This document shows, in pieces, positions 18,041 through 29,287 of a DNA stretch of 64,000 nt (its first letter is position 1; each line of letters opens with the position of its first letter). The position numbers and the translations under genes were made by a program. The notes below the pieces were generated by a model. It saw nothing but the letters and a program-made list of their open reading frames with translations, was not told where the DNA came from and did no database searches. This stretch comes from JAEUQQ01 sp963697285 (GTDB taxonomy: Bacteria; Acidobacteriota; Vicinamibacteria; Vicinamibacterales; JAFNAJ01), in the NCBI GenBank assembly GCA_963697285.1, contig CAVONI010000016.1:29684-93683 (forward strand), in the 5' to 3' direction.

Positions 18041-20107
18041 ATGAACAGGCGTTCCCGGGCGATCAACTCGCGTGTCGTCGGGTTCGCGCCGCGCCTTGCG
18101 CGTTCGATGCGGGCAGCACGGTCAGGCTCGTTCAGCAGCACGCTCACCTGGGCCCGCTTGAACAGGGCCATCGGGTACTCGGGGTGCGTCGGCTTCACCC
18201 GGTCGAGCGCTGTCCGCGCCTGGTCGAACTGGCGCGCAGAGAGGTACAGCACGCCGAGTTCGAGGTCGCGGCCGAAGGCGCTGCCTTGCTGCGCGCGTCC
18301 GCGCTCGAAGGCCTCGATCGCGACCACTGTCTGGCCGGCCTGCATCGCCAGGTCGCCAAGATGGATGGACTCTGCCGCCGTCGCGGGCCGCAGCGCGTTG
18401 ACCTTCTGTCGGAGGGCGATGGCCTCGGGCAGGTTGCCCTGGCGCTCGCGGATGCTCGCCAGTGCCTCGATAGCCGGCACGCGGTCTGGCATCTCGACGA
18501 GGATGCGCTCGAGCATCGGGACGGCACGCTGCCACTCTGCGCCACGCGCGTAGTGCAGGGCGAGATACACGCGCACATCCGGTGAATCCGGCGCAATCTG
18601 TGCAGCCTTCGTGAACAGCGCCACCGCCCTAGCATCCCGTCCAAGCGCCGAGTGCGCCGTCGCAAGCCGCAGCGTCGCATCGAGGTTGTAGGGATCGGTC
18701 GCGAGGATCCGTTCGAGCAAAGGAATCACCTGCGCATACTCGCCGCGCACGAACATGCCCGACGCGCGGTCGAGCACCTCGAACAGCGACACCATGTCGA
18801 CAGGTCGCGGCGCGTCACGGCGCACGACCGGTGACGCACCCGCGCTCACGTAGCCGAGGCTCGCGAGGTTCCGCCGCGCCTCTTCGCTGAGTTCCTGCGG
18901 CGCCGCCGCGTCTTTCGGCGACGGCACGGGATAGTCGTCGAGCGCCTTTCGCAGCGATCCCGGGATGTCGGACGACCTGGCCGAGGTCAGTCGCCTCGCG
19001 CGGATCGGCGATCACGTCGTACAACTCGGTGCGCCCTGCGAAGATCGCTTTCCGGCGTCCCTCGACGGCCATGATTTGCGGCTGCCAACCGTACTCGAGG
19101 AAGGGCTTCATCGCCTCGCCGAGCACGACGTCGGCATTGCCGGTGCCGCGCAGGCTCTGCTCGCGCCCGAGGCCGGCCAGGTCGAGCAGCGTGTGGAAGA
19201 CGCGCCGGATGCTCACCGGCGCATCCTCTGCGCCTGGCGCCACGTCGGGCCCGACCAGGAGCAGCGGCACGTGCATGGTTGACTGGTAGACGAGATTCCC
19301 GTGCAGCGCTTCGCCGTGGTCGCCGAGGCCCTCGCCGTGATCGGCGACGACGATGATGGCGTGCGGGCCGGGCGTGCTCCGCTCGAATGCCTGCACGAGG
19401 CGGCCGAGCTGTTCGTCCATCGCCGCGACCTCGCCGTGGTAGGGAGATGCTGCGAACCGCGTGCGGAACGGCTCCGGCGGCGTGTAGGGCGCGTGCGGAT
19501 CGAAGTAGTGCACCCACGTGAACACGGGCTGCGCAGACGTCTGCTGCCACGACGCCAGCGCGCGATCGGTGGTCTCCTTCGCACTTCGCTCGACCGCGCC
19601 CTGCGCCAGTGCATCGTCGTACTGGTCGAAACCGCGCGCGAGGCCGAAGCGCCGCGCGAGCACGAACGCCGACACGTAGGCCGACGTGCCGTAGCCCGCC
19701 TGCTTCAGCCGCTCGGCGATCGTCGGATGCGGCGGCAGCGTGCGCGCGTTCTCGTGGACGCCGTGGCCTGCCGGATAGAGTCCCGTCAGGATCGACGCGT
19801 GCGCGGGGAGCGTCTCCGGGACGGTCGCGTACGCCTGCCGGAACCAGCGGCCGCGCGCCACAAGGGCGTTGAAGGCCGGCGTCTCGACGCCAGCGGCCTC
19901 CGGACCCATGGCGTCGGCCCGGGTCGTGTCCAGCGTCACGAGGAGGATGGACGGGCGCGATGCAGGCGCGACGGCTGGGGATGGCGTCGCCTCGTTCGAC
20001 CGGCCGCACGCCATCGTCAACAGGCACAACGCGGCCATGACCGACACCGCGCACCCGCTGCGCGCACTCCTCGACCACGCCGCTCGACGACCCGTCCGGA
20101 TGTTCAT
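18037..20107 (-). CDS. Sulfatase-like hydrolase with C-terminal TPR domain, frameshifted
   Basis: Exported lipoprotein-like enzyme of about 690 codons. The ATG at 20107 opens a signal ending LLTMAC. The alkaline-phosphatase-superfamily domain (about 45-390) has metal-site motifs VTLDTTRADAMG (about 50) and VVADHGEGLGDHGE (about 270). The position of the formylglycine cysteine in true sulfatases reads TLPAHASILTG, with Thr in place of Cys, so it is not a formylglycine sulfatase; a phosphoesterase or transferase using Thr fits better. The C-terminal 300 residues are tandem TPR helices, preceded by the family linker LSEEARRNLASLGYVSAG. The frame shifts near 18,955-18,962, and removing one base restores a continuous protein. 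The stop codon lies in a REP hairpin. Confidence 0.85.
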
Positions 20108-20160
20108 CGTCCTACGTCTAGAGTATCGGATGTCGCGGGAGTGCACGCCCGCCCCCACGA

Positions 20161-21495
20161 CTACTGCGCGCCTGCGACCGCGACCGGTGCCGGCGCCGCG
20201 GCCGTGGCCTCCTGGCGCTTGCCGAGCCACCAGCCGTTGATCACCCATACCACCGAGATCGGCACGGCCACCCACGCGATGCCGGCGACGCCGAGTCCCA
20301 TCATCGTGAGCAGTCCAGACGACCACGCCCCAACCTGGTCGCCGAAACGGTACACCACCGTGTCGATGAAGTTCTTGGTCTTGTACTTGTCCTCACGCGG
20401 CACGGCGGTGAACAGCACCTCGCGCGTCGGACGCGCGAATGCGAAGTTGCCTGCCCTACGCAGGACGATGAACCCGACCGCGATGGCGACGATGGGCCAG
20501 CTGCCGAGCAGCACGAAGCCGATGACCGTGATCGCGGGCACGATTGTGAGCGTGAGCGCGACGCCGAGACGCTTCATCACGCGCCCCGTCAGGAAGATCT
20601 GCGCCCCGATGGTCAGGACGTTGACCAGCAGGTCGATCTTCGCAAAGAAGGCGGTGCGCGCCGCGCGGTTGGCGAACGTGCTGTCGACGATGCTGGCCTG
20701 CTGGAAGTAGAGGAACGTCGAGAGGATCGTGTAGAGCAGCATGTAGCCGCAGATGCCGAGCAGGTACGGCGACCGCAGCGCGTTGGTAAGGCCTGCGAAG
20801 ACGCCGCCGCCGATGATGGTCTCGGCTTCAATCTTGGCCGCCGTGTGCATGGCCGACGAGACGGCACCGAGCCGCTTGGCGCAGAACACGGCGAACTCGA
20901 GGAGCAGCGCCGCGGCCAGCAGCAACACGGGGACGCCGTATGTCTCGACAGTCGATGCCGTGAGCCCGGATCCCAGGATGCCGCCCACGGTTGCGGCCGC
21001 CGCGATGAACCCGAAGAGCCGCTTCGCCTGGTCGCTCGAGAACACGTCCACCATGAACGCCCAGAACACCGAGACAACGAAGAGGTTGAAGACCGAGGTC
21101 CAGATGAAGAAGATCCGCCCGACCCACACGTTTGCGTCGCCGGTCGTCGTCTTGAAGAGGACCAGGAAGACGAGCAGGTTCAGCGCGAAGAAGCGGTACG
21201 TGATGCCGATGAAGCGCGACCGCGGGAGCTTCGCCACGAGCGCGGCGAATGGCGGGTTCACGATCATCATCCCGATGAGGGTGCCCGTGAAGAGCCACGG
21301 GAGGTTGCTGACGCCACCCGCGACACCGGCCTCGTCGCGCACGGGCCTGATCACGTAGTACGCGAAGAACACCGAGAACAGATACAGCCACGACCAGCCG
21401 AGCGTGCGAACTTCGTCTGGCTCGACGGGCAGCACCATCCGCAGGAGGCGATACAGCGGCGACTCGGTGGACGGTGTCGTGGTAGGGGCAGCCAT
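20161..21495 (-). CDS. MFS-like transporter of the ATP/ADP carrier (COG3202) group
   Basis: Inner-membrane carrier of 444 residues with 11 to 12 hydrophobic segments. The stretch FAYYVIRPVRDEAG near residue 45 and REDKYKTKNFIDTVVYRFGD near residue 370 (as REDKYKTKNF, then IDTVVYRFGD) match the bacterial branch of the NTP/NDP exchange-like family. In plastids and Rickettsia this family swaps ATP for ADP; free-living bacterial members have no assigned substrate, so nucleotide transport should not be assumed. It is transcribed toward the sulfatase-TPR gene with a 53-base gap, and the AKR gene lies upstream on the same strand. Confidence 0.82.
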   Translation of the reverse strand: MAAPTTTPSTESPLYRLLRMVLPVEPDEVRTLGWSWLYLFSVFFAYYVIRPVRDEAGVAGGVSNLPWLFTGTLIGMMIVNPPFAALVAKLPRSRFIGITYRFFALNLLVFLVLFKTTTGDANVWVGRIFFIWTSVFNLFVVSVFWAFMVDVFSSDQAKRLFGFIAAAATVGGILGSGLTASTVETYGVPVLLLAAALLLEFAVFCAKRLGAVSSAMHTAAKIEAETIIGGGVFAGLTNALRSPYLLGICGYMLLYTILSTFLYFQQASIVDSTFANRAARTAFFAKIDLLVNVLTIGAQIFLTGRVMKRLGVALTLTIVPAITVIGFVLLGSWPIVAIAVGFIVLRRAGNFAFARPTREVLFTAVPREDKYKTKNFIDTVVYRFGDQVGAWSSGLLTMMGLGVAGIAWVAVPISVVWVINGWWLGKRQEATAAAPAPVAVAGAQ

Positions 21496-21657
21496 GCGGA
21501 CCTCGTGAATCGTGGGTGGGACGGCGACCGTGCGGAACCGCGCGATCGCCGTCGTGATCGTCGTGCTGCCGGCCGAGCCTCGGCGAAACTGCCACTGCGC
21601 CGGAACGACCGTGGTAACCGAGACGCGGCCTGCGCTCCGAGCGCGCGGGTCTGATGA

Positions 21658-22575
21658 TCAGACGGCGGCGATGACCTGTTCCATCTTCGTGCGCATGGCG
21701 GCATTTGGCAGACGTCCCATCGCCGCACCGAAGTTGTCGGGCACGTACTTGGTGCGTGCCGTGCCGGGGATGACGCACGTCACCGCCGGGTGCGACACGA
21801 TGTACTTCAGGAAGAACTGCGCCCACGACGCGCAGTCGAATTCCTTGGCCCACTCGGGCAGCGGCTTGCCCTGGACGGCCTCGAAGACGCGCCCGCGGCC
21901 GAAGGGCAGGTTGACCATGACGGCCATCCCACGCTCGGCGGCCAGCGGCAGGAGGCGCGCCTCGGCCTCGCGGTTGTCGATGGCGTAGTCGAACTGCACG
22001 AAGTCGAGCGTCTCGGCCTTCATGGTCGCTTCGAAGTCGGCGTACTGGCGCTCGTTCGACGTCGTGATGCCGACGTAGCGGATGCGGCCCTTCTGCTTCA
22101 GCTCGCGCAGCGTGGCGAGCTGCGTGGGCGTATCCTGCAGGTTGTGGACGGCGATGAGGTCGATCTTGTCGGTCTTCATCTTCGTGAACGACGCCTCGAT
22201 CTGTGCCACGCCGGCTTCCTTGCCGGTGGAGCTCACCTTTGTCGCAAGGAACAGCTTTGGACGCGTGCCCGTGGCGGCCATGATGTCGCCGACGACCGTC
22301 TCGGCGGTCCCGTACGACGGGGCGGAGTCGATGACCTTGCCGCCGAGCTTCGCGAACTCGCGGAACACCTGTTCCAGTTCGGTGCGCGTCGCAGCGTCGG
22401 GGTTGTCATAGCGCCGGGAGGTGCCGATCCCGACGACGGGGATGGCCTCGCCAGACGAGGGGATCTTCTTCGTGATGATGGTGCTCGACTGTCCGAGCAC
22501 CCAGGAAGGCGTCAGGGCCAGCGACGCGCTCGCGACGAGCGCGCCCTGCAGAACTTCGCGTCGGGTGATATCCAT
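21658..22575 (-). CDS. Aldo/keto reductase with TAT signal
   Basis: Reductase of 305 residues. The N-terminus TRREVLQGALVASAS is a twin-arginine export signal ending near VLGQ (29), so the enzyme is probably periplasmic, which is unusual for a nicotinamide-dependent AKR. The (beta/alpha)8 barrel shows the catalytic set Asp in KVIDSAPSYG (Tyr in the same motif, about 80-87), Lys in FLATKVSS (about 113) and His in LIAVHNL (about 142). The C-terminus (VIPGTARTKYVPDN) is the usual cofactor-binding region. Acidobacterial and planctomycete genomes often carry such exported AKRs. The substrate cannot be inferred. Confidence 0.88.
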   Translation of the reverse strand: MDITRREVLQGALVASASLALTPSWVLGQSSTIITKKIPSSGEAIPVVGIGTSRRYDNPDAATRTELEQVFREFAKLGGKVIDSAPSYGTAETVVGDIMAATGTRPKLFLATKVSSTGKEAGVAQIEASFTKMKTDKIDLIAVHNLQDTPTQLATLRELKQKGRIRYVGITTSNERQYADFEATMKAETLDFVQFDYAIDNREAEARLLPLAAERGMAVMVNLPFGRGRVFEAVQGKPLPEWAKEFDCASWAQFFLKYIVSHPAVTCVIPGTARTKYVPDNFGAAMGRLPNAAMRTKMEQVIAAV

Positions 22576-22662
22576 GTCGTGGTCCTCAAAGGTCAGTTGG
22601 AAGGCGTTCGGTGAAGATTACGACGGATTGGTCGGATCTGCTTATCCGCGAGCCCCTCCACG

Positions 22663-24966
<2,304 letters not shown>

Positions 24967-25025
24967 GCGGGATTGTAGATCCGGCGACGCCGTGTCGCCC
25001 GGACGGGGCGTGATCCGGTTCAGGG

Positions 25026-25059
25026 CCAGGTGTAGGGGCCGCACCCCTGTGCGGCCCGG
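25026..25059 (+). repeat. REP-A hairpin at left edge of B array
   Basis: CCAGGTGTAGGGGCCGCAC, CCCT, GTGCGGCCCGGG. Flanking bases upstream (GACGGGGCGTGATC, GGTTCA) are also repeated beside the copy at 25,570, so the two REP copies share a longer common edge. Confidence 0.85.
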
Positions 25060-25084
25060 GCACGTGACGTGGCAGGGTAACGGG

Positions 25085-25545
25085 GTGTCGCGCTGTCGGT
25101 GCGCCCCCGTGCAGGGCTCGCGCCGCCGGGCATTTGCTCTCGCGGTCGGGACCTGCATTCATGCGGACGGTGTACACCCACGCCCGCGTGCCGCAAACGC
25201 CCGACGTCGTGTCGCCCGGATGGGGCTGGTGACATGCGTCGGTGGCGGTGTCGCGCTGTCGGTGCGCCCCCGTGCAGGGCTCGCGCCGCCGGGCATTTGC
25301 TCTCGCGGTCGGGACCTGCACTCGTGCGGACGCTGTACAACCACGCCCGCGTGCCGCAAACGCCCGACGTCGTGTCGCCCGGATGGGGCTGGTGACATGC
25401 GTCGGTGGCGGTGTCGCGCTGTCGGTGCGCCCCCGTGCAGGGCTCGCGCCGCCGGGCATTTGCTCTCGCGGTCGGGACCTGCACTCGTGCGGACGCTGTA
25501 CACCCACGCCCGCGTGCCGCAAACGCCCGACGTCGTATCGCCAGG
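25085..25545 (+). repeat. B repeat tandem array, three units of 163 bp (locus 2)
   Basis: Units start at 25085, 25248 and 25411, each with GTGTCGCGCTGTCGGTGCGC, exactly 163 bases apart; the third unit is cut short near 25,545. Within a unit, CGGGCATTTGC (25290-25300 in unit 2) can pair with GCAAACGCCCG (25356-25366), and TGCAGG pairs with CCTGCA. Units 2 and 3 are nearly identical. 163 is not a multiple of three, so no frame stays open in register; this argues against a repeated peptide. It is bracketed by two REP-A hairpins. Confidence 0.9.
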
Positions 25546-25569
25546 ACGGGGCGTGATCAGGTTCAACGG

Positions 25570-25602
25570 CCAGGTGTAGGGGCCGCACCCCTGTGCGGCC
25601 CG
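25570..25602 (+). repeat. REP-A hairpin at right edge of B array
   Basis: Same sequence and orientation as the copy at 25,026, so the whole array is flanked by direct copies about 545 bases apart. Confidence 0.85.
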
Positions 25603-25680
25603 GGCGCGTGACGCTGCGGGGAACACGGGAAGCACGCTGTTGTGGCCAACGTCGCGTCGGCGTGCCTCGCACGCGAGCCC

Positions 25681-26261
25681 CTACCCGCGAGGGCCCTTGT
25701 CTCCCCACAGCAACGCCAGGTCGATCGGCAACTCGTCGAACGGTTCGACCCGAACGACGACACTGCCAGCGTGCAGCGCGAGCCTGACCCACCTGTCATC
25801 GTCGAGACGCAGTGCTTCGAGCGTTCGCTCCATGGGATCGACGAGCCATGCATACGGTACGCGGTGCTGGGCATAGACGTGCAGTTTCCTGCCGCGGTCG
25901 AGCATCTCCGTGGATGGCGACAACACTTCGCAGACCCAGTCGGGCGCGAACTCGAAGAAGGCGGTAGTTGGAAGTTCGGGCATCCGTCTCCGCCGCCACC
26001 CCGCGAGGTCTGGCACGACGACGTGGTGCTCGAGGTGAAGTTCGGGTTCGGCAAGGATGTGCCAGCCGTCTGCCGATGGTCGCCCGAAGTCGAATGCCGG
26101 CTTCAGCAAGGCCAGGGACCGACGAACTCGCCTCGGCATGGCGCGGCGCGGGCCTGGGCGACGTCCACAGTTCCCCGTCAATGATCTCCGCGACGAGGAT
26201 GTCTGACACCGCGAGCAGATCGTCGTAGGTGGCCGGGCGTCCAAGATCGACTCGTGGCATG
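25681..26261 (-). CDS. Uma2 family protein, frameshifted
   Basis: Starts at the ATG at 26261 with RPATYDDLLAVSDILVAEII, then DGELWTSPRPAPRHAEA, the standard Uma2 opening. The frame then breaks near 26,110-26,130 and resumes as LALLKPAFDFGRPSADGWHI, EPELHLEHHVVVPDLAGWRR and WVCEVLSPSTE, the catalytic core with Asp and Glu. Total length 581 bases is one short of a 193-residue protein, so a single lost base explains it. This could be a sequencing indel or a recent null allele. No clear ribosome-binding site is visible. It is only loosely similar to the Uma2 gene at 16.4 kb and belongs to another subgroup. Confidence 0.78.
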
Positions 26262-26456
26262 GCAGGCATCATGCGCTTGGCTGTGCAGGCGTTGCGCCAG
26301 ACAGCACTCGCGCGAATTGCACGTGAAATCCGACGATCGCGCCGAATCACGGCCTCGTGGCGGTCAACGCGCGTTTCCTCACGGCAACGCACGTTGCTGG
26401 GGACTATGAAGGCCGACGACGACGATGGCATCGTCGGGGAGGCGAAGGCAAGGGAT

Positions 26457-28442
26457 TCAGGCGGAAGGCACTCCCAGTCCCACGAGGTAGTCGTAGGTCT
26501 CGTCGTAGAACGATGGATCCCTTGTGGGATCTGAAGCATCGCCGGGCGGAATGAAGATCGCCATCCCTTGCCGTGCCCTCGTGAGAAGAACGCGGTAGGC
26601 GTTCAACTGGTAACGCCTGCGTGAGTCCTTCTTGATCGCTTCCCACTTCGCTCCGCGGAAGGCATGATGACGCCAGCCGCCATGTCGGAATCGAAGATCC
26701 GCGTCCCATGCAATGCATGCCCAGTCGACCTCGAGTCCTTGGACTTGGAACTCTGTTGCTGCATCCTCCAGATAGTCGCTTGAGCGCGTGTCTTGGCGGT
26801 CTGCCAGGAACCAATGCACGGGATCGACACTGACCCTGAGGTCGATCGCGTGTGGCTTCAGCCTGAAGGCCTGGGAAGAAGCGACGAGCCCAATGCGCTC
26901 GGACCCCCGAGCCTGGGTGCGCAACCATGCTCGAGCCGTGCCAAGGTCCCTGGTGACCACGATCGGATAGGTCCTCGACATGTCAGCAACAAGCTGACGG
27001 GCCCGGTCGACATCGCAATCCAGCAGCGCCTTGACGAACGCCGAGACGCGTGCAGATCGAAACGATCGCATCGACGTCGAGAGGTGCAGGCGATCGTCGT
27101 CGTTCACATTGACACGGGTCCGCATGCCGCGCAGCGACTCGCCAGCGGCGTACTCCGAATCCACAAGGTTGGGTGACACGTAGGTCCGCCAGTGGGGAAA
27201 CCCGTCGGCAAGCGCGTTCAACCACTCCGATATGCCAGCCTCGCCGGTGTGGATCTCCTGCCCGCCCCCGACGAGACACACGATAGCAGCCCACCCTGCG
27301 TGCCGGTCGAGGTACGAGATCAAGAACGCAGGCTCCGAGTAGGCGAAGTCAGGAATGCCCTTGCGACGTTTCATGAAGCTGGCGGTCTGCTCCCTGTCCC
27401 ATGCACGCTGGGCCTCGTCGAAGATGACCACGTGGTCGTCAGGTGCGCTGCTGGTACGAACTCCCTCGTCGCGGAAGTGGTGAATGTTCTGGATGAACGG
27501 TTTCACCTGCTGGCGGACGGCGCCCTTTCGCGCCGTCGGACCGAGCCGGCTAAGCTCGTCGCGTACCAGCGCCTCTCGGAGCACCGCCACGAGTGGCCCG
27601 TTCCCGGACAGAAACACAGCTCGGCCGTCTCCGTAGTCACGGCGACGAGTTGCGACATCGAGCCCCACGAGGGTCTTCCCTGCCCCTGGTACGCCAGTGA
27701 CGAACACGATTGACTTCTCATTCATGCGCCGGGCTCGGTCGACAATCTCTTCGACGGCCTTGGATGTGACCTGTAGATTGCGAGCGCCGGCATCGTTTCG
27801 GGTGATGGCATCGACGGTGTGGCGGGAATACAGCGCTCGCGCAGCTTCCACGATCGTCGGGGTTGGCTGATAGGGGGCGCGCCCCCAGTTTGCTCCGTCG
27901 ATGTCGTCCCCCGACGAAAGGGCGAGTCCCTCCTCGACAACACGAGCGATGTCCATTGGCGCGCAGTGCCTGGGCGGACGGCTCCCATCGCGGTGCGTGG
28001 GAAGCCACGACTCGTCGGAACGCCCGGCGGCAGTAGCCACGAGGATGGGCAAGACCGGAACGGGATGACTCGCCTGGTGGAAGTTCTTGAGGTCCAGGGC
28101 GTAGTCCCAGGCCTGGTTGTGTGCTGCGACCGAGAATTGCTGCTCGCCGCACTTGAACTCGATCGGAAACACCGCCGGGCCGATGACAAGAACCGCGTCG
28201 ATCCGACTTCCCAGCCGTGGCACCTCGAACTCAAGAAAGAGGGTGCCGGCGAAGCCAGCGAGGGATCGTTTGAGGATCTGCAGTTCCTCAGTCCAAGCCG
28301 CCACCTGCGTGGTGTCGACGTTCGCGTGAACGTGTCTCGACGTTAGGCGTCCGACGACGGTAGCATGCGGGGTCGCGAGGAACTCATCGATGCTCGCGTA
28401 GTAGAACGCCGGCACGGCACGACGAGCGTCAACGACCGTCAC
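26457..28442 (-). CDS. DUF2075 nuclease-helicase (PD-(D/E)XK plus SF1 ATPase)
   Basis: Protein of 661 residues. The N-terminal 180 residues carry a restriction-like nuclease pattern: GSRIDAVLVIG (Asp near 80) and FPIEFKCGEQQFS (Glu-x-Lys near 95). The central and C-terminal part is a DUF2075/Schlafen-group helicase with Walker A GVPGAGKT (about 250), Walker B VVIFDEAQRAW (about 345), a GGGQEIHTGE motif (about 395) and the C-terminal SF1 motif LNAYRVLLTRARQGM (about 625). It should be a cytoplasmic nucleic-acid-processing enzyme. Single proteins with this layout have been linked to anti-phage immunity in other bacteria, but that role here is inference. It diverges from a gene for an 80-residue protein. 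Confidence 0.85.
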   Translation of the reverse strand: MTVVDARRAVPAFYYASIDEFLATPHATVVGRLTSRHVHANVDTTQVAAWTEELQILKRSLAGFAGTLFLEFEVPRLGSRIDAVLVIGPAVFPIEFKCGEQQFSVAAHNQAWDYALDLKNFHQASHPVPVLPILVATAAGRSDESWLPTHRDGSRPPRHCAPMDIARVVEEGLALSSGDDIDGANWGRAPYQPTPTIVEAARALYSRHTVDAITRNDAGARNLQVTSKAVEEIVDRARRMNEKSIVFVTGVPGAGKTLVGLDVATRRRDYGDGRAVFLSGNGPLVAVLREALVRDELSRLGPTARKGAVRQQVKPFIQNIHHFRDEGVRTSSAPDDHVVIFDEAQRAWDREQTASFMKRRKGIPDFAYSEPAFLISYLDRHAGWAAIVCLVGGGQEIHTGEAGISEWLNALADGFPHWRTYVSPNLVDSEYAAGESLRGMRTRVNVNDDDRLHLSTSMRSFRSARVSAFVKALLDCDVDRARQLVADMSRTYPIVVTRDLGTARAWLRTQARGSERIGLVASSQAFRLKPHAIDLRVSVDPVHWFLADRQDTRSSDYLEDAATEFQVQGLEVDWACIAWDADLRFRHGGWRHHAFRGAKWEAIKKDSRRRYQLNAYRVLLTRARQGMAIFIPPGDASDPTRDPSFYDETYDYLVGLGVPSA

Positions 28443-28530
28443 GCCCGTGATGATACGTCAGGGAACTTCAAACGTCTGACAAGCACCGTGCGCTGGCGGC
28501 GCGAGCCTTCGTGGCGACGGGGAGGCAACC

Positions 28531-28773
28531 ATGACTGTCTACATCCTCATCCGCGAAGATCAGAACGAACACGGGTACATCGACACCTCGATCGTCGGCG
28601 TCTACACGTGCGAGTCCAAGGCCGACGAGGCGAAGGTGGTCGAGAGCATGCGCGCTCGCGCCGATGGGTTGGTCGTGGAGAACGACGAAAGCCCCGATGG
28701 CGAATGGCAGGTGTCGTGGATGATCCGGGCCCACGACATCGACATGTCGCCAGAACACCCGTCGCCTTTGTGA
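28531..28773 (+). CDS. Small hypothetical protein, 80 residues
   Basis: A good ribosome-binding site, GGGGAGG, lies seven bases before the ATG. The protein opens MTVYILIREDQNEHGYIDTS and continues VVGVYTCESKADEAK-like sequence (actual IVGVYTCESKADEA), acidic overall, with a predicted beta-beta-alpha layout and no signal peptide. I do not recognise it beyond a resemblance to short DUF7336-like proteins. It is divergent from the nuclease-helicase with an 88-base gap and could share a regulatory region with it. Confidence 0.65.
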   Translation: MTVYILIREDQNEHGYIDTSIVGVYTCESKADEAKVVESMRARADGLVVENDESPDGEWQVSWMIRAHDIDMSPEHPSPL

Positions 28774-29015
28774 TTGGGTGACCTGTCGCCGTTACGGTCA
28801 CGAGGCAGGCCCAACGGCCCGGACAGCGGCGGCAGTTCGTGGTGCGAAATCAGTCAGGTCCGTCGCGCCACCCCCGCCCTCAGCCGCGTTCGTCGATGGG
28901 CGGTCGCGGGTCGCGGGCGTGATCGTACAGCGCCGTCACGATGCAGCGGCGTCCCGACCGCGACGCGGACGCCCAAGACGAACGCGATCACCGGGCGGAA
29001 CATCCGGAGCGACAC

Positions 29016-29178
29016 GGCCACCGACGAACGTCACCAGCCCCCTCCGGGCGACACGACGTCGGGCGTTTGCGGCACGCGGGCGTGTTCGTACAGCGTCCGC
29101 GGGAATGCAGGTCCCGACCGCGAGAGCAAATGCCCGGCGGCGCGAGCCCAGCACCGGGGCGCACCGTCAGCGCGACAC
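29016..29178 (-). repeat. B repeat, one unit plus start of another (locus 3)
   Basis: On the minus strand the unit starts at 29178 (GTGTCGCGCTGACGGTGCGC) and GTGTCG recurs at 29015, again 163 bases later. It keeps CGCCGCCGGGCATTTGCTC, GGTCGGGACCTGCA and CGCAAACGCCCGACGTCGTG. Confidence 0.85.
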
Positions 29179-29206
29179 CGCAAGACCCACCAGCGACATC
29201 GTGCAC

Positions 29207-29238
29207 GGGCCGCACAGGGGTGCGGCCCCTACACCTGG
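29207..29238 (-). repeat. REP-A hairpin next to B repeat (locus 3)
   Basis: Minus strand CCAGGTGTAGGGGCCGCAC, CCCT, GTGCGGCCC, in the same order relative to the B unit as at 25 kb (REP-A first, then B). Confidence 0.85.
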
Positions 29239-29287
29239 TCGGTGAATCCGACCACGCCCCATCCGGGCGACACACCGACCACGCCGA

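Larger units (their letters stand above)
28774..29287. other. Gene-free stretch with an inverted B repeat and REP-A
   Basis: 514 bases between the small protein and the metalloprotease. Bases 28,774-29,010 show nothing I can name. The rest holds one B unit and a REP-A copy, both in minus orientation. Confidence 0.7.

Noticed and set aside
25085..25545. CRISPR-like repeat array
   Set aside because: Units are 163 bases, contiguous and without unique spacers, and no cas gene is present.
24967..25792. Long frames encoding repeated peptides (CRSRPREQMPGGAS-like) across the B array
   Set aside because: The repeat length is not divisible by three, so the peptide changes frame at every unit; no ribosome-binding site and no family match.
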